Position numbers and translations under genes: made by a program
The notes under the pieces: model-generated
Seen by the model: only the letters and a program-made list of their open reading frames with translations
Told to the model about the DNA's origin: nothing
Databases searched by the model: none
In this document: positions 48,560 through 59,552 of the stretch, one piece after another
Position numbering within the stretch: the first letter of the stretch is position 1
How the letters are laid out: every line of letters starts with the position of its first letter
DNA from: Trachythela sp. YZ-2020
Lineage: Eukaryota > Cnidaria > Anthozoa > Malacalcyonacea > Clavulariidae
Direction of reading: 5' to 3'
Assembly: GCA_016169945.1 (NCBI GenBank)
Contig: JADLSH010000091.1
Coordinates: 1,736,001-1,800,000 of the forward strand
Length of the DNA: 64,000 nucleotides

Positions 48560-48818
48560 ATTACAGTCGATTTTTGACTTTAATATTTTACAGCATATAT
48601 ATAGATAATTCTTGCCGGCAACGCGTGCAAGAACTACGGCTATTAGAACAATAAATTTGATGAATATATAGATATCCAATTGATACTGTACAGCACACGT
48701 ACACTCGACAGCTGAAAGGTGTCCTCAAAAAAGTGCCAGCCTCTCCAAACTATCATACATTGATAATACTCAATTCGCAGCAATAAAGTTTTGCCTAACA
48801 GCTATTTGGTGTAAGTAC

Positions 48819-48824
48819 TTTATT
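48819..48824 (-). promoter_or_regulatory. Candidate poly(A) signal of locus 1
   Basis: AATAAA on the minus strand, about 270 bases after the stop codon at 49091. It is the first canonical hexamer I see downstream. Position plausible, not proven. Confidence 0.35.
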
Positions 48825-49090
48825 TGATTCATGTTATCGTTCTGCTTGCTTAAAGATAAACAAGTTTCTGAGCTTCGCTATGACCGATTTTATTTCTTCA
48901 TTATTAAGATGCCTGTAAATGGCTTCATACACATATACCATTAAATGGTTTTACGTAGTTACAGTTACTATTCCTTACTGATAATAACATTACATCTTTG
49001 CGTAACCATACCATCTATAGCACAGGTCTGAATATAATTTTCATCCCCGCGCGTATCCCGCGGGACTTGGCTACGTGGGTGTCTCACAGT

Positions 49091-49405
49091 TTATTTTGAT
49101 CCATTCTCTCGTGGGACTATAAAGCAGTCAATGTCAATTAACCTGTCCACAATGTCGTTTAGCTCGGAGAAATCAACCCTGTATACGTTAAGCGGGTCAC
49201 TAGCGAGCGCTTCCATTTGTTCTACAAGTGCTGCCTTCGGGTTCTTCGCATCAGGACCAGCTGCAATCGTAATGATTCGAATATCTCTCTTTTTCATTTC
49301 CTCAGCATGTCTTCTGGCGATTTTGAAGTCGTGTGCCTGACCGTCTGTGAATATGATTAACACATCTGCCACTTCAGGTCTGTCTCCGTTATGATGATTG
49401 AAAAT
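49091..49405 (-). CDS. vWA domain exon, second half with stop (domain 5)
   Basis: 315 bp, acceptor TATTATAG, ending TAA at 49091 instead of a phase-1 donor. Product: IFNHHNGDRPE, VLIIFTDGQA (metal Asp present), MKKRDIRIITIAAGP, LASDPLNVYRV and DIDCF with the exit Cys, then PRENGSK and stop. With 53637-53330 it forms a domain with all canonical MIDAS residues. It is read as the terminal exon of locus 1. The intron before it is about 3.9 kb and full of repeats. Confidence 0.88.
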   Translation of the reverse strand: MFNHHNGDRPEVADVLIIFTDGQAHDFKIARRHAEEMKKRDIRIITIAAGPDAKNPKAALVEQMEALASDPLNVYRVDFSELNDIVDRLIDIDCFIVPRENGSK

Positions 49406-49990
49406 CTATAATATAACAAATTGCAAGTAAAGCAATGAATGTGAGTGTCATTGTAGGCAGCGTTGAACAACTTGGCTAAATGATTTAACGACCTGAAAAA
49501 TAAAAACAAAATACTTCGACGTTGCAGACAAAGAGCCACCGATCGTAATTAATGTGGAAGTGATTTCTAAACTTTGAACACAGCAGGGGAAACATACCGT
49601 CGATTAAATCTAGCCGGTTGCAATTTGCTTAAAACATGTCCAATGTTCTCTTGAAGTCTACTTGATATGTCTTAATTATGTCAAACAATCACGATCAACT
49701 AGTCTCGCTCTAACTGGTTGATTCGAAATATTAAAATCTGTCAACCGACATGTCAAGAAAAATACAAAGCTTTCATAGACCTGTGACCCTTGAAATATTT
49801 TTAAACATTGTCCACAAGTCGATATGATCGACGGTTACCATCAAATAAAATCCGAAGATGTAAAAATCTTTCTACAGGAAAGGTAAAATATCTGCCAATG
49901 TTCGAGAAGAGTATTTGGTATGGTAAACGGCAGCCATCTTTTCCCATTGTTGGCAGCCATCTTCTCCCTCTCGAGTTAAAAAGGTTTACG
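49406..49990. other. Intron segment, no recognisable feature
   Basis: Part of the intron between the halves of domain 5, upstream of the foldback element. I see nothing in it. Confidence 0.4.
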
Positions 49991-50265
49991 TTAAAGGCCA
50001 CGGCTTTTCCAAATCTAACGCGAAAAACTCAGTTTACCCCTTAAAATAATATCAACATTATATAGTTTCATAGTAAACAGAATATGGACATGTGTATTAA
50101 CACATCTTTCCTTGTGCATTTGTTTTTTGGTCGCCATGTTGGATGGCAGCAAATGCTCAAGGAAAGACGTGTTTTATTAATCATGTCTATATTCTGTTTA
50201 CTATGTTGCTTTTAAAAGCTAACCTACGTTTTTCGCGTTAGGTTTGGAAAAAACGCAGCATTTAA
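49991..50265. mobile_element. TTAA-flanked foldback element, about 270 bp
   Basis: TTAA occurs at 49991-49994 and 50262-50265. The arms pair CTTTTCCAAATCTAACGCGA with TCGCGTTAGGTTTGGAAAA, and further in ATAGTAAACAGAATATGGAC with GTCTATATTCTGTTTACTAT. No coding content. Confidence 0.6.
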
Positions 50266-51029
50266 CGGCATTTGAAAATAATGCTGACGTCAGCAAAAAT
50301 AATTATTCAAACCTTACGAGAGAATAATTGTATCGACATGAAATTTGTTATAAATACTTGTTATAATGACATACAAAACATGTTAAGCAGCCAGCTTTAT
50401 AGGTTGCATGCTAAAAATATTTAGAATTTAGTCACGTGATGGTGCAAAACCTCTTACACAACAACTTTCTTTAACAGACCTAGTGAAATCCGACCTGGTG
50501 GGATTTCAGTTTCCTCTGCTGGACCTGGTACGTTAAAAATTGAAGTATTTTTTCTATTTAAGTATGGCGACGTGCGTTCTGATGCTCTGATGGGACTTTT
50601 TAAAATCTGGTCAAAAATTTAAGAGAAAACCTTGTGAAAATTTTGGGTTCATCAGTTCTGTTACAGAGGAATGTTGTAATCTCCTACCCAGGGCTTCTGC
50701 GCATGCAGCTCTCAGAATGTTACTGTTTTAATGTGTATCAGTGCTGTAAATTGTCATTGCCAGTAAATTTCCATTGGAGGACGAGGAGAGGGATGGGAGT
50801 AATCGTGGAGAAAGATGGTGAAAAAGTAAATTTTCCGCGTTTTTGAGAGGAATTATAGCATTCACAATTTTCTAACGAACTTTTCGACCTTTTGCAACAG
50901 CGTTGTATAAAATTGCTTTTCGTGAATTGTTTTTGTTACTATGGATATACACACTCTGCCAATGTAACAACAAACTATTACAAACGGGTTTATTAGGCTA
51001 CATAGTGTGCTCGCTCGTATACAGCAGAC

Positions 51030-51919
51030 ATGGAAAATCAATCTCCGATTAAAGACCTCCAAAAGGAGAGAAATGTTGTTGAATCTTCAAAGCTTTTACT
51101 ATTTCTTAACGCAAACGAACTTATTGATATATCAGATATGATTTCTGACGGCAGCCGACTTAAATGGCTGGGAAACTTGGATTCTCTAAAGGAAGTTACG
51201 ACTGATGTATTGGCCTCGACGGCAAATGGAGTTCGCCTGGTGGTTCCTCAAAGAAGTTCAATAGTACAAATGCCGAGATTAGTTTTACATGGCATCCCGG
51301 TAAACAGAATTCGTTACTATTCCAAGGAAAAGATGGGTATTTAGTTCGAAATAAATGCAAACAGTTATGTAACACGCATGGCCGCGTGTTGAAAACTCAG
51401 CCTGAGACAGCTGCTTTGGGAAAAGGTAAAGATACCGTAACGGAATGTTCAGGTGAGAGTGTAAATTGTTCATACGAAAACGATCGTAGTGTTGTTGACG
51501 TTGATCATATGGGTAAAAGTCAAAATATTGGCATTAATAAAACCGAAGCGAAATGCACACAAACTGATGTTCAAACGATTATTATTAATGACTTAAGCAG
51601 CGCCGAAAACCCTACAACTGACGAACTTGAATCAATTAAATTAAATATTGAAATTTTAAAATCACGAACAGACGCATTGCAGTCATTTGTAAATACCCAG
51701 TCGAAGCCAATGGAAACTGATCTTATACAGGTGATTGAGCTTTTAAGAAGCGAACTTGATAATGAAAAAGATAAAACTAGGCGTCTTGAAGCTGGACTCC
51801 AAAGCATGGAAAGCAAAGTTTCAGAATTATACGCAAGGTTGTCGAACGTTGACGATGAATACAGGGTGTATCAAAATTATGCAAATACCATAATTTGTAT
51901 GCACGAGATCATACATTAG
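51030..51919 (+). pseudogene. Frameshifted ORF with coiled coil, unknown family
   Basis: The first frame from ATG 51030 reads SRLKWLGNLDSLKEVTTDVL. The sense then continues in a second frame from about 51242 (GSSKKFNST, FTWHPGKQNSLLFQGKDGYL) and stays open to 51919. A single frameshift near 51235 therefore splits one protein of about 295 residues. Residues from about 200 on (ESIKLNIEILKSRTDALQ, LRSELDNEKDKTRRLEAGLQ) are heptad-like coiled coil. It resembles, from memory, ORFs found in cnidarian repeats that precede an SGNH-hydrolase region. It lies in the intron between the halves of domain 5, antisense to locus 1. Confidence 0.5.
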
Positions 51920-51957
51920 AATTTCAATGGCTGTGCAAATAATTACGCTTCTGGGAT

Positions 51958-52906
51958 TTGAAAATACGTTTCCCAGGGGTATCAAAACAAGCACACAAAG
52001 TGAATTAAACTTGAATTAAACTTGGGCGTACTTTAAAACAAGAAATACTCTTTGCTCTGTTGTTAGCTGAGCCATTCGTAATCGAACTAATTTTAATTCA
52101 CTTTGTGTGCTTATTTTGATAGTACTGCACGTGGCAGGGTTTTTTTTAACGTGCAGTTCTACACAAAATGTGCAGTTCTAAATCAATTTGTGCAACTCTA
52201 AAAAATATTTTGTGCAGTTGAAAAAAATACGAACTTTCAGGATATGGATATTTATTGCAGAAAACTAAAGTAATCGAAGGAATAAATGGAATACATATAG
52301 CTTCAATAACAAAAGCAGTACCAGAATATCTCATAACAAACTCAACAATATAATTTTTGTTGACAATTTTCAGCATCGTTTCTATTTGTAGGGATGAGAA
52401 TCAGTTAATGAAGTTTATTAATAAGAAAAAACTGTGCCATTTGCGCGAGTTGAATTTCATGTAAGGCATGTCGCATTGCCTTTTTTAACTAATATACTGG
52501 CCAATGTTAGCCCCAGTAAACTATCCCCCCAGTGAAGGTCCCTTTTGTCCAAAATATAAGCAAAAGTTCTTAAGTTAGGTCAGAAGAAAGTTATGATATT
52601 CTAATAACAAAGCATTGCTTTTACACAAAAAGCTCAGTCTGTTTAGATGGGATATTTCAAAAATTGTCTCTGAAAATGCAGGAAATCAAGCCACAGAAAC
52701 TCAAAAATACTGGGAGGACCCCAGACCCCAACCACATCCACACACCTTCAATAGACCACATTCTTGTTAAGTCCCTTTTCGTTGATGCCCCCCCCCCCCA
52801 CTAATAATTTCTTAAAAAAGGCCCTGACATGTTGGGACAGTATGACAAAATGTGCAGTTCTAAATTTTTCTTAAAAAAAACCCTGGCACGTGGAAACGTA
52901 TTTTCA
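51958..52906. mobile_element. TIR element, TTGAAAATACGTTTCC ends
   Basis: Left TTGAAAATACGTTTCCCAGG and right CCTGGCACGTGGAAACGTAT followed by TTTCAA are inverted, apart from a six-base difference. Inside, AAGTGAATTAAACTTG pairs loosely with TTAATTCACTT, and TGTGCAGTTCTA occurs three times. It begins about 40 bases after the stop of the coiled-coil ORF and may have cut its 3' part off. Confidence 0.5.
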
Positions 52907-53122
52907 AAATTCGATTCCTTCTTAAGACGTACTCACGAGTTCAATGTGAAATTCCGAACTCAACGATTCAAATATAGTTTTATTGCTCATAAATTCATTC
53001 ATAGCGTAATATATACTCACCTATAGCATATTTTTATATATCTATAAATAATCCTTGTAAAATCCTTTGTATTCTATAACACAATTCAGCCTTTTGGCTG
53101 CAATGTTATCTAATTAAACCAT

Positions 53123-53123
<1 letters not shown>

Positions 53124-53188
<65 letters not shown>

Positions 53189-53216
53189 GTACTACTACTA
53201 CTACTACTACTACTAT
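53124..53216 (+). repeat. (ACT)n trinucleotide microsatellite
   Basis: About 30 copies of ACT/CTA, with one G interruption near 53188. Located in the intron close to the donor of exon 53637-53330. Confidence 0.95.
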
Positions 53217-53329
53217 TGTAATTGGCTCAGCATGAAATTAATTAAGTTAATTCTGGACTAGATAATTATTGGGGGAGGGGAATAGCCCTCTCGGCCCCAC
53301 CCTGCTTCTGTTTCCCTGTGTATACTTAC

Positions 53330-53637
53330 ATATTTGTTAACAATTCGCAATGCATCACCAGTGTTTGTTTTTGACCCAGCGCGATACTTCATGCGTTTGA
53401 TAGCTTTCTTCACTTTCTTGTTACTGTGCATGTCATTGAGAGCAAATTCGTAACTCATCGACTTATCATCACTGAACTGTAGCAAACCAATATGTGCTGC
53501 CTTCTCGTTGATGTCGAACTCCGAGGTCAGTTTTCTCAGGAATTTTTTAACCAGTTTAAAATTCACCGGAGTGATACTTCGTGAGCCGTCAACAAGAAGG
53601 AACAGATCGACTGAACCCTGGGTACATTGTACAGGAG
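53330..53637 (-). CDS. vWA domain exon, first half (domain 5)
   Basis: 308 bp, acceptor TTATTTTAG, donor TAT|GTAAGT, phases 1 to 0. Product: APVQCTQGSVD (entry Cys), LFLLVDGSRS (perfect DxSxS), HIGLLQFSDD, then GSKTNTGDAL with the metal Thr. It is the most canonical first half in the window and pairs with the terminal exon 49405-49091. Confidence 0.9.
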
Positions 53638-54080
53638 CTAAAATAAGAGCAAAATTTTCATAAATAAATTCTTACAAATCATTAATTATTTCTCCGGTTA
53701 TACCAACCCATTTTTTTATCCTGGTTTCAAAAATGCACAACCTTTTCTCCAGAAATTATAGACTGATTCGAAAAGTAGGCGAAATTATTGCTCCTTGAGA
53801 TATGGAAAAAGCACCACAGTCCATGTCGGTAATTTTAAGATGCTTTATGAAATTAATTGGGAGAGGAAAAAGACACCGGAGGCCATTTGTCGAATCAGTG
53901 TATATACGAAACCGAAACTTAAGTTTGAGACGATGTTACAGACGTCGAAATTTAATATGCTGAAGCAACTACAAATAGGATGATTCAAACAAAAAATTTA
54001 GGTCATTTACATTAGATTCGTTCCATGGAAAGTTCGACGTCTGAACAGGTCTTAGAATCTAGAGAATAAAATAAACCTAC

Positions 54081-54399
54081 GTGCAAATGCTCTCGGACAG
54101 TCCACTTGTACCAAATGCTTTGCAATTACTTCGATCTTCTCTTCCACTACCAAGTCGTTATTTTTGAAATCAATACTGAAGACATCCTTATGATTTGTTG
54201 CCATCTTCATGAGGTTTTTCATGCCCCAGGTTTTCAATGTCACATTTTGGCCATATCCAACTGAGAGAATCTTAACTCCCATAGCTTTCAATAATTCTGC
54301 TTCTTCCAACATTACGCGAGTGTCGTGAGAGTGCCCATCAGCGAAAATAACGAGAGTGTTAGGAATATCAGGACGATCAGGACCACCTTTGTTGAAGAC
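54081..54399 (-). CDS. vWA domain exon, second half (domain 4)
   Basis: 319 bp, acceptor CTTACTAG, donor GCAC|GTAGGT, phases 0 to 1. Product: VFNKGGPDRPD, LVIFADGHSHD (metal Asp kept, preceding Thr to Ala), LKAMGVKILSVGYG, ATNHKDVFSID and VQVDCP with the exit Cys, then an Arg-Ala-Phe-Ala linker. Pairs with 55723-55413. Confidence 0.9.
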
Positions 54400-54569
54400 C
54401 TAGTAAGGAAAACGTAATTTAACTAATGTTCAGAACATGTGCAGCCTTGTTATATTGCCGAATACATAGCACGAAGAGAAGAGGTACAACCATTAGTGTT
54501 TGTAACTCATTAGCACTGGCAAGGCGCACAGCTCGTTATTAAAGCACTTCAGGAATATTAATATAGTCA

Positions 54570-55044
54570 AAACTGTATTAGGCGGACACCCATGGGGGAT
54601 CGCTTGATGTCTGGGAAGGAGGCTAGCTTATTGGAGGTGTCCGCTTCAAAGAGATACTAGTCACCAGGTCTCGATTTCAAAACGCGGTCGGTTATATGCT
54701 AAGAAAGGCAAAACAAACTTTGAGCTATCCTTTTACTGTAATCTAAACGATTTGAGCGTTCAAAAGCAACAAAGCATCAAAAAACGACATAATAGTAAGT
54801 ATTGAACCCAAAAACGGTTTTCTTATGATGAAAGTAAAACGACTACGAAAAAGCTTACCTCGTACCGAATATTGTGCGTATTATTGAACATTTCCGCCAA
54901 AGGAAACACAAAATCTGTCCCTTCTCCGAATCAAAGCGCGACATTCACAAATCTTCATTCATAGAAATTATGTGGGATTCAGATGGGAGATTCTCGAAGC
55001 TATTCGCTAAATACAGGTAGTCCGCTTCATGCAGGTTAAACTGT
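54570..55044. repeat. Possible TIR element, GGCGGAC / GTCCGC
   Basis: AACTGTATTAGGCGGACACC at the left and GTCCGCTTCATGCAGGTTAA followed by ACTGT at the right are imperfectly inverted. A second GTGTCCGCTTCAAAGAGA lies inside. Boundaries are approximate. Confidence 0.4.
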
Positions 55045-55412
55045 ATCTATATTGCGTCCACCGTCCACAAAAAACCATTTCTCTCAAAATTTGGAAGAAT
55101 TGGAAAATGGGTCTCGGAGAGGCACGGATAGGATATTTATTTGCTACGTTGTATTTGTTATTTGGACACGAAACACTGCGATAAGGAGTGACACATTCAG
55201 TGCATATCTATATTTGACACATGCAACCTCGTTTCCAGGACTATATTTCACTCGGTCGCAGTGATGACGTGATGCTAATTGAGAGAAGTATGGGGTTTGA
55301 TTATGAATTAGGCAGTAACAGTAGCCGTGTAAAGAGCGAGAATAAGAAGTAAATAAGAAGTGAAAAGCAAACCAAAATATTTATGTAACACTTTAAACTT
55401 TATTATCCATAC

Positions 55413-55723
55413 CTCTTGTCGTATCTTGCTTAGTCCTGCACCCATATATGTATTGGAGCTATCTATATACGTCATATCGTTAATCATATAGAGTACGTCG
55501 CTACGATCGGGAAATTCACCCATATTGAACTGGAAACGCGAATCTTTGGGACCTCCAACTTGCAGCAAACCGAGATGTGTTCTACCTTCTGCCAGATCTA
55601 GTCTTGAGGCTAGACGTCTGGTGAATCTCTGAAGTCGACGATAGTTGTAGTCACCAATACTCCTAGAACTGTCAATCAGAAACGCGATGTCTTGTTTCTT
55701 TGGCGTGCATGTTGTTGACATGA
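55413..55723 (-). CDS. vWA domain exon, first half (domain 4)
   Basis: 311 bp, acceptor AATTCTACAG, donor GAG|GTATGG, phases 1 to 0. Product: MSTTCTPKKQD (entry Cys; the Met is internal, not a start), IAFLIDSSRS (perfect DxSxS), HLGLLQVGG, and SSNTYMGAGL with the metal Thr. With its partner exon it has a complete set of metal-binding side chains. Confidence 0.9.
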
Positions 55724-56039
55724 CTGTAGAATTTATATACGAAGAGAAAGTTGAGTATTGGTTAAACTATTGAAAAATACCAACAAATTCCATACAAATG
55801 TTCTTTATTTTGAAATACAATAAGCATGCGATGATCTTTAGCATAAGGAAATTTTGCAAACTTTCACGAAATTCTCTCTAATATGGTTGGGATATCTTGG
55901 TGTTAAGTATTCATGCACGCAATTATACATGCATTTTTATGCATTTAGGTATTTTACGCAGCGGGAAAAATGAAGGCAAACTTTTGTAAATTTGTCATCA
56001 AATGTTCTTGAACGATTTGTCCTGGGCTTATGTCCAACC

Positions 56040-56130
56040 AGGGGCGTAGGAAGATCATTCATTCTTTTTTTTGGAGGGGGGCGACCAAAGTAAAATGCTG
56101 ATCGCTGTGGTGGGTCTGGGGGCATGCCCA
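56040..56130. repeat. GGGGCGTAGGAAG repeat fragment
   Basis: Starts CAGGGGCGTAGGAAG, followed by a G-run (GGAGGGGGGCG) and GGTCTGGGGGCATGCCC. Same end sequence as the short element at 41880. A C-run (CTCCCCCCCCCCCC) at 56319 follows at a distance. Intronic. Confidence 0.4.
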
Positions 56131-56945
56131 ACTAAATGGCATTTTCAGCCATTGCATTATCCTTACTCCGAAATGCAAAATAAAACGTCATTATATTTGT
56201 ATTGAATAATATAATTAAATATATTTGTATTGAATAATTGGTCATTCTTAATGCGATTTTTCCCTAGTTCATATTTTTCTTCAAATACTAGCTTTGATGA
56301 TAAATTAAACAATGCACTCTCCCCCCCCCCCCATTGTATAAAATTGGGGTGCCTCAGCACTGAATTGTGGATCGAATTCCCTCGGTGATCAGGTAGGGAG
56401 CCATTGTAGATATTATACACTTCGACTGCCGCTGCAATACAATTCTGTGCGACCACGCCCTTTCACTCTGCTGCAATTCTGCTGATCACTTGCTAGTGAT
56501 GTCTCGCATTTAGCAATAATTCCATAAAAGTACATAACCATGTACTGTTGTTTCCATTTTGGTCTTCACCTGCTATGCACCGGCGTATTTTATAATTTAT
56601 CTGCCGCAAAATCAGGCCGCATTAGAAAGTTTACTATTCATCTACCACAATTTGCCACATGAGCAATTCTAAACATTTGCCTGCCGCATGAGATCTCCTG
56701 TTAAAGTGCCCTACTTCCACTATGGGTAGTGAGTAACTAATTGGAGGTTAGAGTGACTGGGACTGTCAGAGTTAGGGTAATGTGTGCGCTTGGCACATTT
56801 ATCTCCTCGGATTTGGAAAAATTACAAAAGTAGACTTGGTGAAAAGTGGAGGGGTCCTCATCCCATTCCACCCGGGCCTTGCCTCGGATCCATCTTTGTT
56901 ATTTTTTTTGCCATTGATATTATAAGCACTAATGACATAACTTAC

Positions 56946-57243
56946 ATGAAGTACATTGGCCAAGGCCACAGACATTAACCAGCACATCATCAAGTACAGT
57001 CCACAGTGATGTATAGTCGGCAGAATGTGTGTTGGTTGATGTCGTTGAAATTACTTGCAACTGGCTTTTTATGTTATCAACCTTCTTACGGTTGCCAGTA
57101 GCAACTGAGATTATCTCTACACCTTTATCTTTAAGCTTCTCAGCCTCATCAAAGGCCAACTGTGCGTCCTTGATATCTTTGTGTGCAATGATGATAAGTA
57201 AGTCCTTGTACTCCCCATGGCGGTCAGCACCATTTGGGAAGAC
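56946..57243 (-). CDS. vWA domain exon, second half (domain 3)
   Basis: 298 bp, acceptor TATTTCTAG, donor TCAT|GTAAGT, phases 0 to 1. Product: VFPNGADRHGE, LLIIIAHKDIKD (TDG replaced by AHK, so the metal Asp is lost), LKDKGVEIISVATG, and NVCGLGQC with the exit Cys. Pairs with 60758-60451 across a 3.2-kb intron holding the R2-like array. Confidence 0.88.
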
Positions 57244-57389
57244 CTAGAAATACAACGAATAGTGACAACATTGAATGTTAAAAATCGGTAGCAATTGATA
57301 TTCGTGGCGGAAAACAAAGTTTTTGTTAAAAAATGTTGTAGCCTAAACAACTATTTAAAAAATAGAATGAACAATTTAGGTGTTTAAGA

Positions 57390-57722
57390 AATATATACAT
57401 ACATACATTATTCAGCTCACTTCCCATTGGGGTTTTTCAGTGACCGATTACATCAAGTATCTAGCTTACCTATATTATGTGCTTAACCTACATTATTTAT
57501 TTTTACAATTGTGATATTACTTTCCTAATCCGTCTATCCTAACCCACCCAGTCAATTTTCCCTGTGGGAGGAAACCGGGGTGCCCGGAGAAAACCCACGA
57601 CTTTCGACAGAGCGTTGACTTACTCTTTTCACATGAGTGTGATGAGTGTGTCCTCAACGAGAATCGAACTCAAGACTCAGAGGTGAAAGGCGCTTGCTCT
57701 GACGACTGCACCACCGAAGCCA
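57390..57722 (-). mobile_element. tRNA-derived SINE with GGGCACCCCGG domain
   Basis: On the minus strand the head starts GGTGGTGCAGTCGTCAGAGC (A-box region), with B box GAGTTCGATTCTC. Then come the conserved SINE block GTGGGTTTTCTCCGGGCACC and CCGGTTTCCTCCCAC, and a tail of ATGT repeats near 57397. Clearer than the related copy at 20640-20905. Confidence 0.78.
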
Positions 57723-58017
57723 ATTTGAAAATATACTAGTCTAATTACAAGAGAGTTTACTTATTTTTACTTAATGCTAACCTGAGATCTGTTCCTTTAA
57801 TACTTCATTAACTTAATTGTAATATAGCTATCTGTGATAGATTGTCATTGTTGTTGTAACGTTATGTAATCTAACCGTTTATGTAATCTATATCTTTGTA
57901 ATATTTTTTGTCATATATATATATATAGAGTTAATTCAAGTAGACACTGGTAAACTACCTGTAAAGAGAGGTTTATCACTGTAGTATGTAAACATTGATC
58001 GTAATTAATAAAGTTTC

Positions 58018-58052
<35 letters not shown>

Positions 58053-58054
<2 letters not shown>

Positions 58055-58775
58055 CTTTTTTACAAATGTTTCCAAATTCTCCCTGTCACAACTTAACGCG
58101 ATATGGTCTTTATCCCAATCAAAACTACCAAAGAATATTTTTAATTTCACAATTCGATACATAAACAACACTCTCCTTACTCGAAAGAACCTAAATAAAT
58201 GGGGTATCTCATCAAGTCCTGACTGCTCATTCTGTTTACAGCCTGAAACCCTTTTACACGTTGTTTCCGGTTGTCAACATTACTTGGAACGATTTACATG
58301 GAGACACGATTCAGTACTGAATTTCAGTACTTTTCAAACTATAAACGCGTGTAAACTACTTGTTGACCTCCCTGGATTTGACAGCCCCTCGATTATAACA
58401 GGAGACGAATGTCGTCCAGATTTACTTCTTTCCACCTCAGACAAACACCTCTATATTGTTGAACTCGCCGTACGTAGGTTTGAATCAAACCTCTCAAACA
58501 ACGTTAAACGCAAGAAAGCAAAATACCAAGACCTGATAAGAGAACAAAATAGAAACTTTTCAACTGTGAAATTTGTAAATCTTTCTATCAGCTCACTCGG
58601 TGTGTTTGACAAAGAATGCCATAACTTCGTTGGAATGTTGAATGATTTAGGACTCTACAAACAACACCAACAATACTGCATAAGAAGAATGATAGCCATA
58701 GCCATCCGAACTTCGTATTATATTTTTTGTTGTAGAAATAAAGAATGGACTAATCCTGAACTAATGAATATTTAG
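58053..58775 (+). pseudogene. C-terminal part of R2-like protein: CCHC knuckle plus RLE nuclease
   Basis: About 240 codons open from the tract junction to the stop at 58775. It contains C-x2-C-x7-H-x4-C (CSFCLQPETLLHVVSGC), then RFTWRHDSVL, then ECRPDLLLS and, 13 residues after PD, the Glu of YIVELAV, followed by KAKYQDLI. This is the KPD/RPD-x12-14-D/E pattern of the restriction-like endonuclease that cuts target DNA in R2-type non-LTR elements. The reverse transcriptase is missing (5' truncation), so it is an inactive fragment, although its remaining frame is intact. Confidence 0.78.
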
Positions 58776-58913
58776 ATTATCCGTATTTCCTGTAAATATT
58801 AATAATATATATATATATAGCCTTATGTGATTTAAGTAGTCAATTGTAAGTTACCTCTAGAAGTGAGATTTACAATTGTATATATCTAAGAAAAAGTTAT
58901 ATCAATAAAGGTT

Positions 58914-58962
<49 letters not shown>

Positions 58963-59179
58963 CCATAGCCATCCGAACTTCATATTATATTTTTTGTTGT
59001 AGAAATTAAGAATGGACTAATCCTGAACTAATGAATATTTAAACTATCCGTATTTCCTTTAAATATTAATAATATATATATATAGCCTTATGTGATTTAA
59101 GTAGTCAATTGTAAGTTACCTCTAGAAGTGAGATTTACAATTGTATATATCAAAGAAAAAAGTTATATCAATAAAGTTT

Positions 59180-59216
<37 letters not shown>

Positions 59217-59219
<3 letters not shown>

Positions 59220-59552
59220 AGTGGATGTCTCTACATTGTTGAACTAACTGTTGGTTTCGAATCAAATCTCCAAAATAACGTTAAACGCAAAAAATGTAAA
59301 TATTTAGAATTAATTAGGGAACAACGTAATCATTTTAAATCAGTTAAATTTATAAATCTATCGATTAGCTCTCTTGGTGTCTTTGCAAACGAATGTTCGA
59401 CATTCATAGAAATGCTCAAAGATCTTGGCTTTGAAAAGAACCACCAAAAATTCTGCATCAAACGAATGACGACGATTGCGATCAGAACAACATATTATAT
59501 ATTTTGTTGTCGAAATAAGGAATGGACAAATCCAGAATTTTTAACATTTTGA
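59217..59552 (+). pseudogene. Second RLE C-terminal fragment
   Basis: The frame reads CLYIVELTVGFESNL, SLGVFANEC, TTYYIFCCRNKEWTNPEF, then stop. It is a diverged homologue of 58053-58775 that begins after the RPD motif. It opens directly after an (ATT)n tract. The copy between them (58963-59216) keeps only the last coding codons and is almost identical to 58697-58960. Confidence 0.75.

Larger units (their letters stand above)
44340..48560 (-). mobile_element. Near full-length two-ORF non-LTR retrotransposon, inactive
   Basis: Minus-strand order: ORF1 start MPPKSKSKPQ near 48559, ORF1 nucleic-acid-binding domain (48230-47862), endonuclease (47427-46709), linker (46589-46245), reverse transcriptase (45998-45267), a long degraded C-terminal region and a tail of ATTCA repeats near 44345-44362. 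Stops and frameshifts interrupt both ORFs. It lies just downstream of the stop of locus 1 and on the same strand. Jockey superfamily by motif pattern. Confidence 0.85.

Noticed and set aside
53124..53216. Possible CRISPR-like or coding triplet repeat
   Set aside because: Pure trinucleotide microsatellite in an intron, with no spacers and no frame around it.
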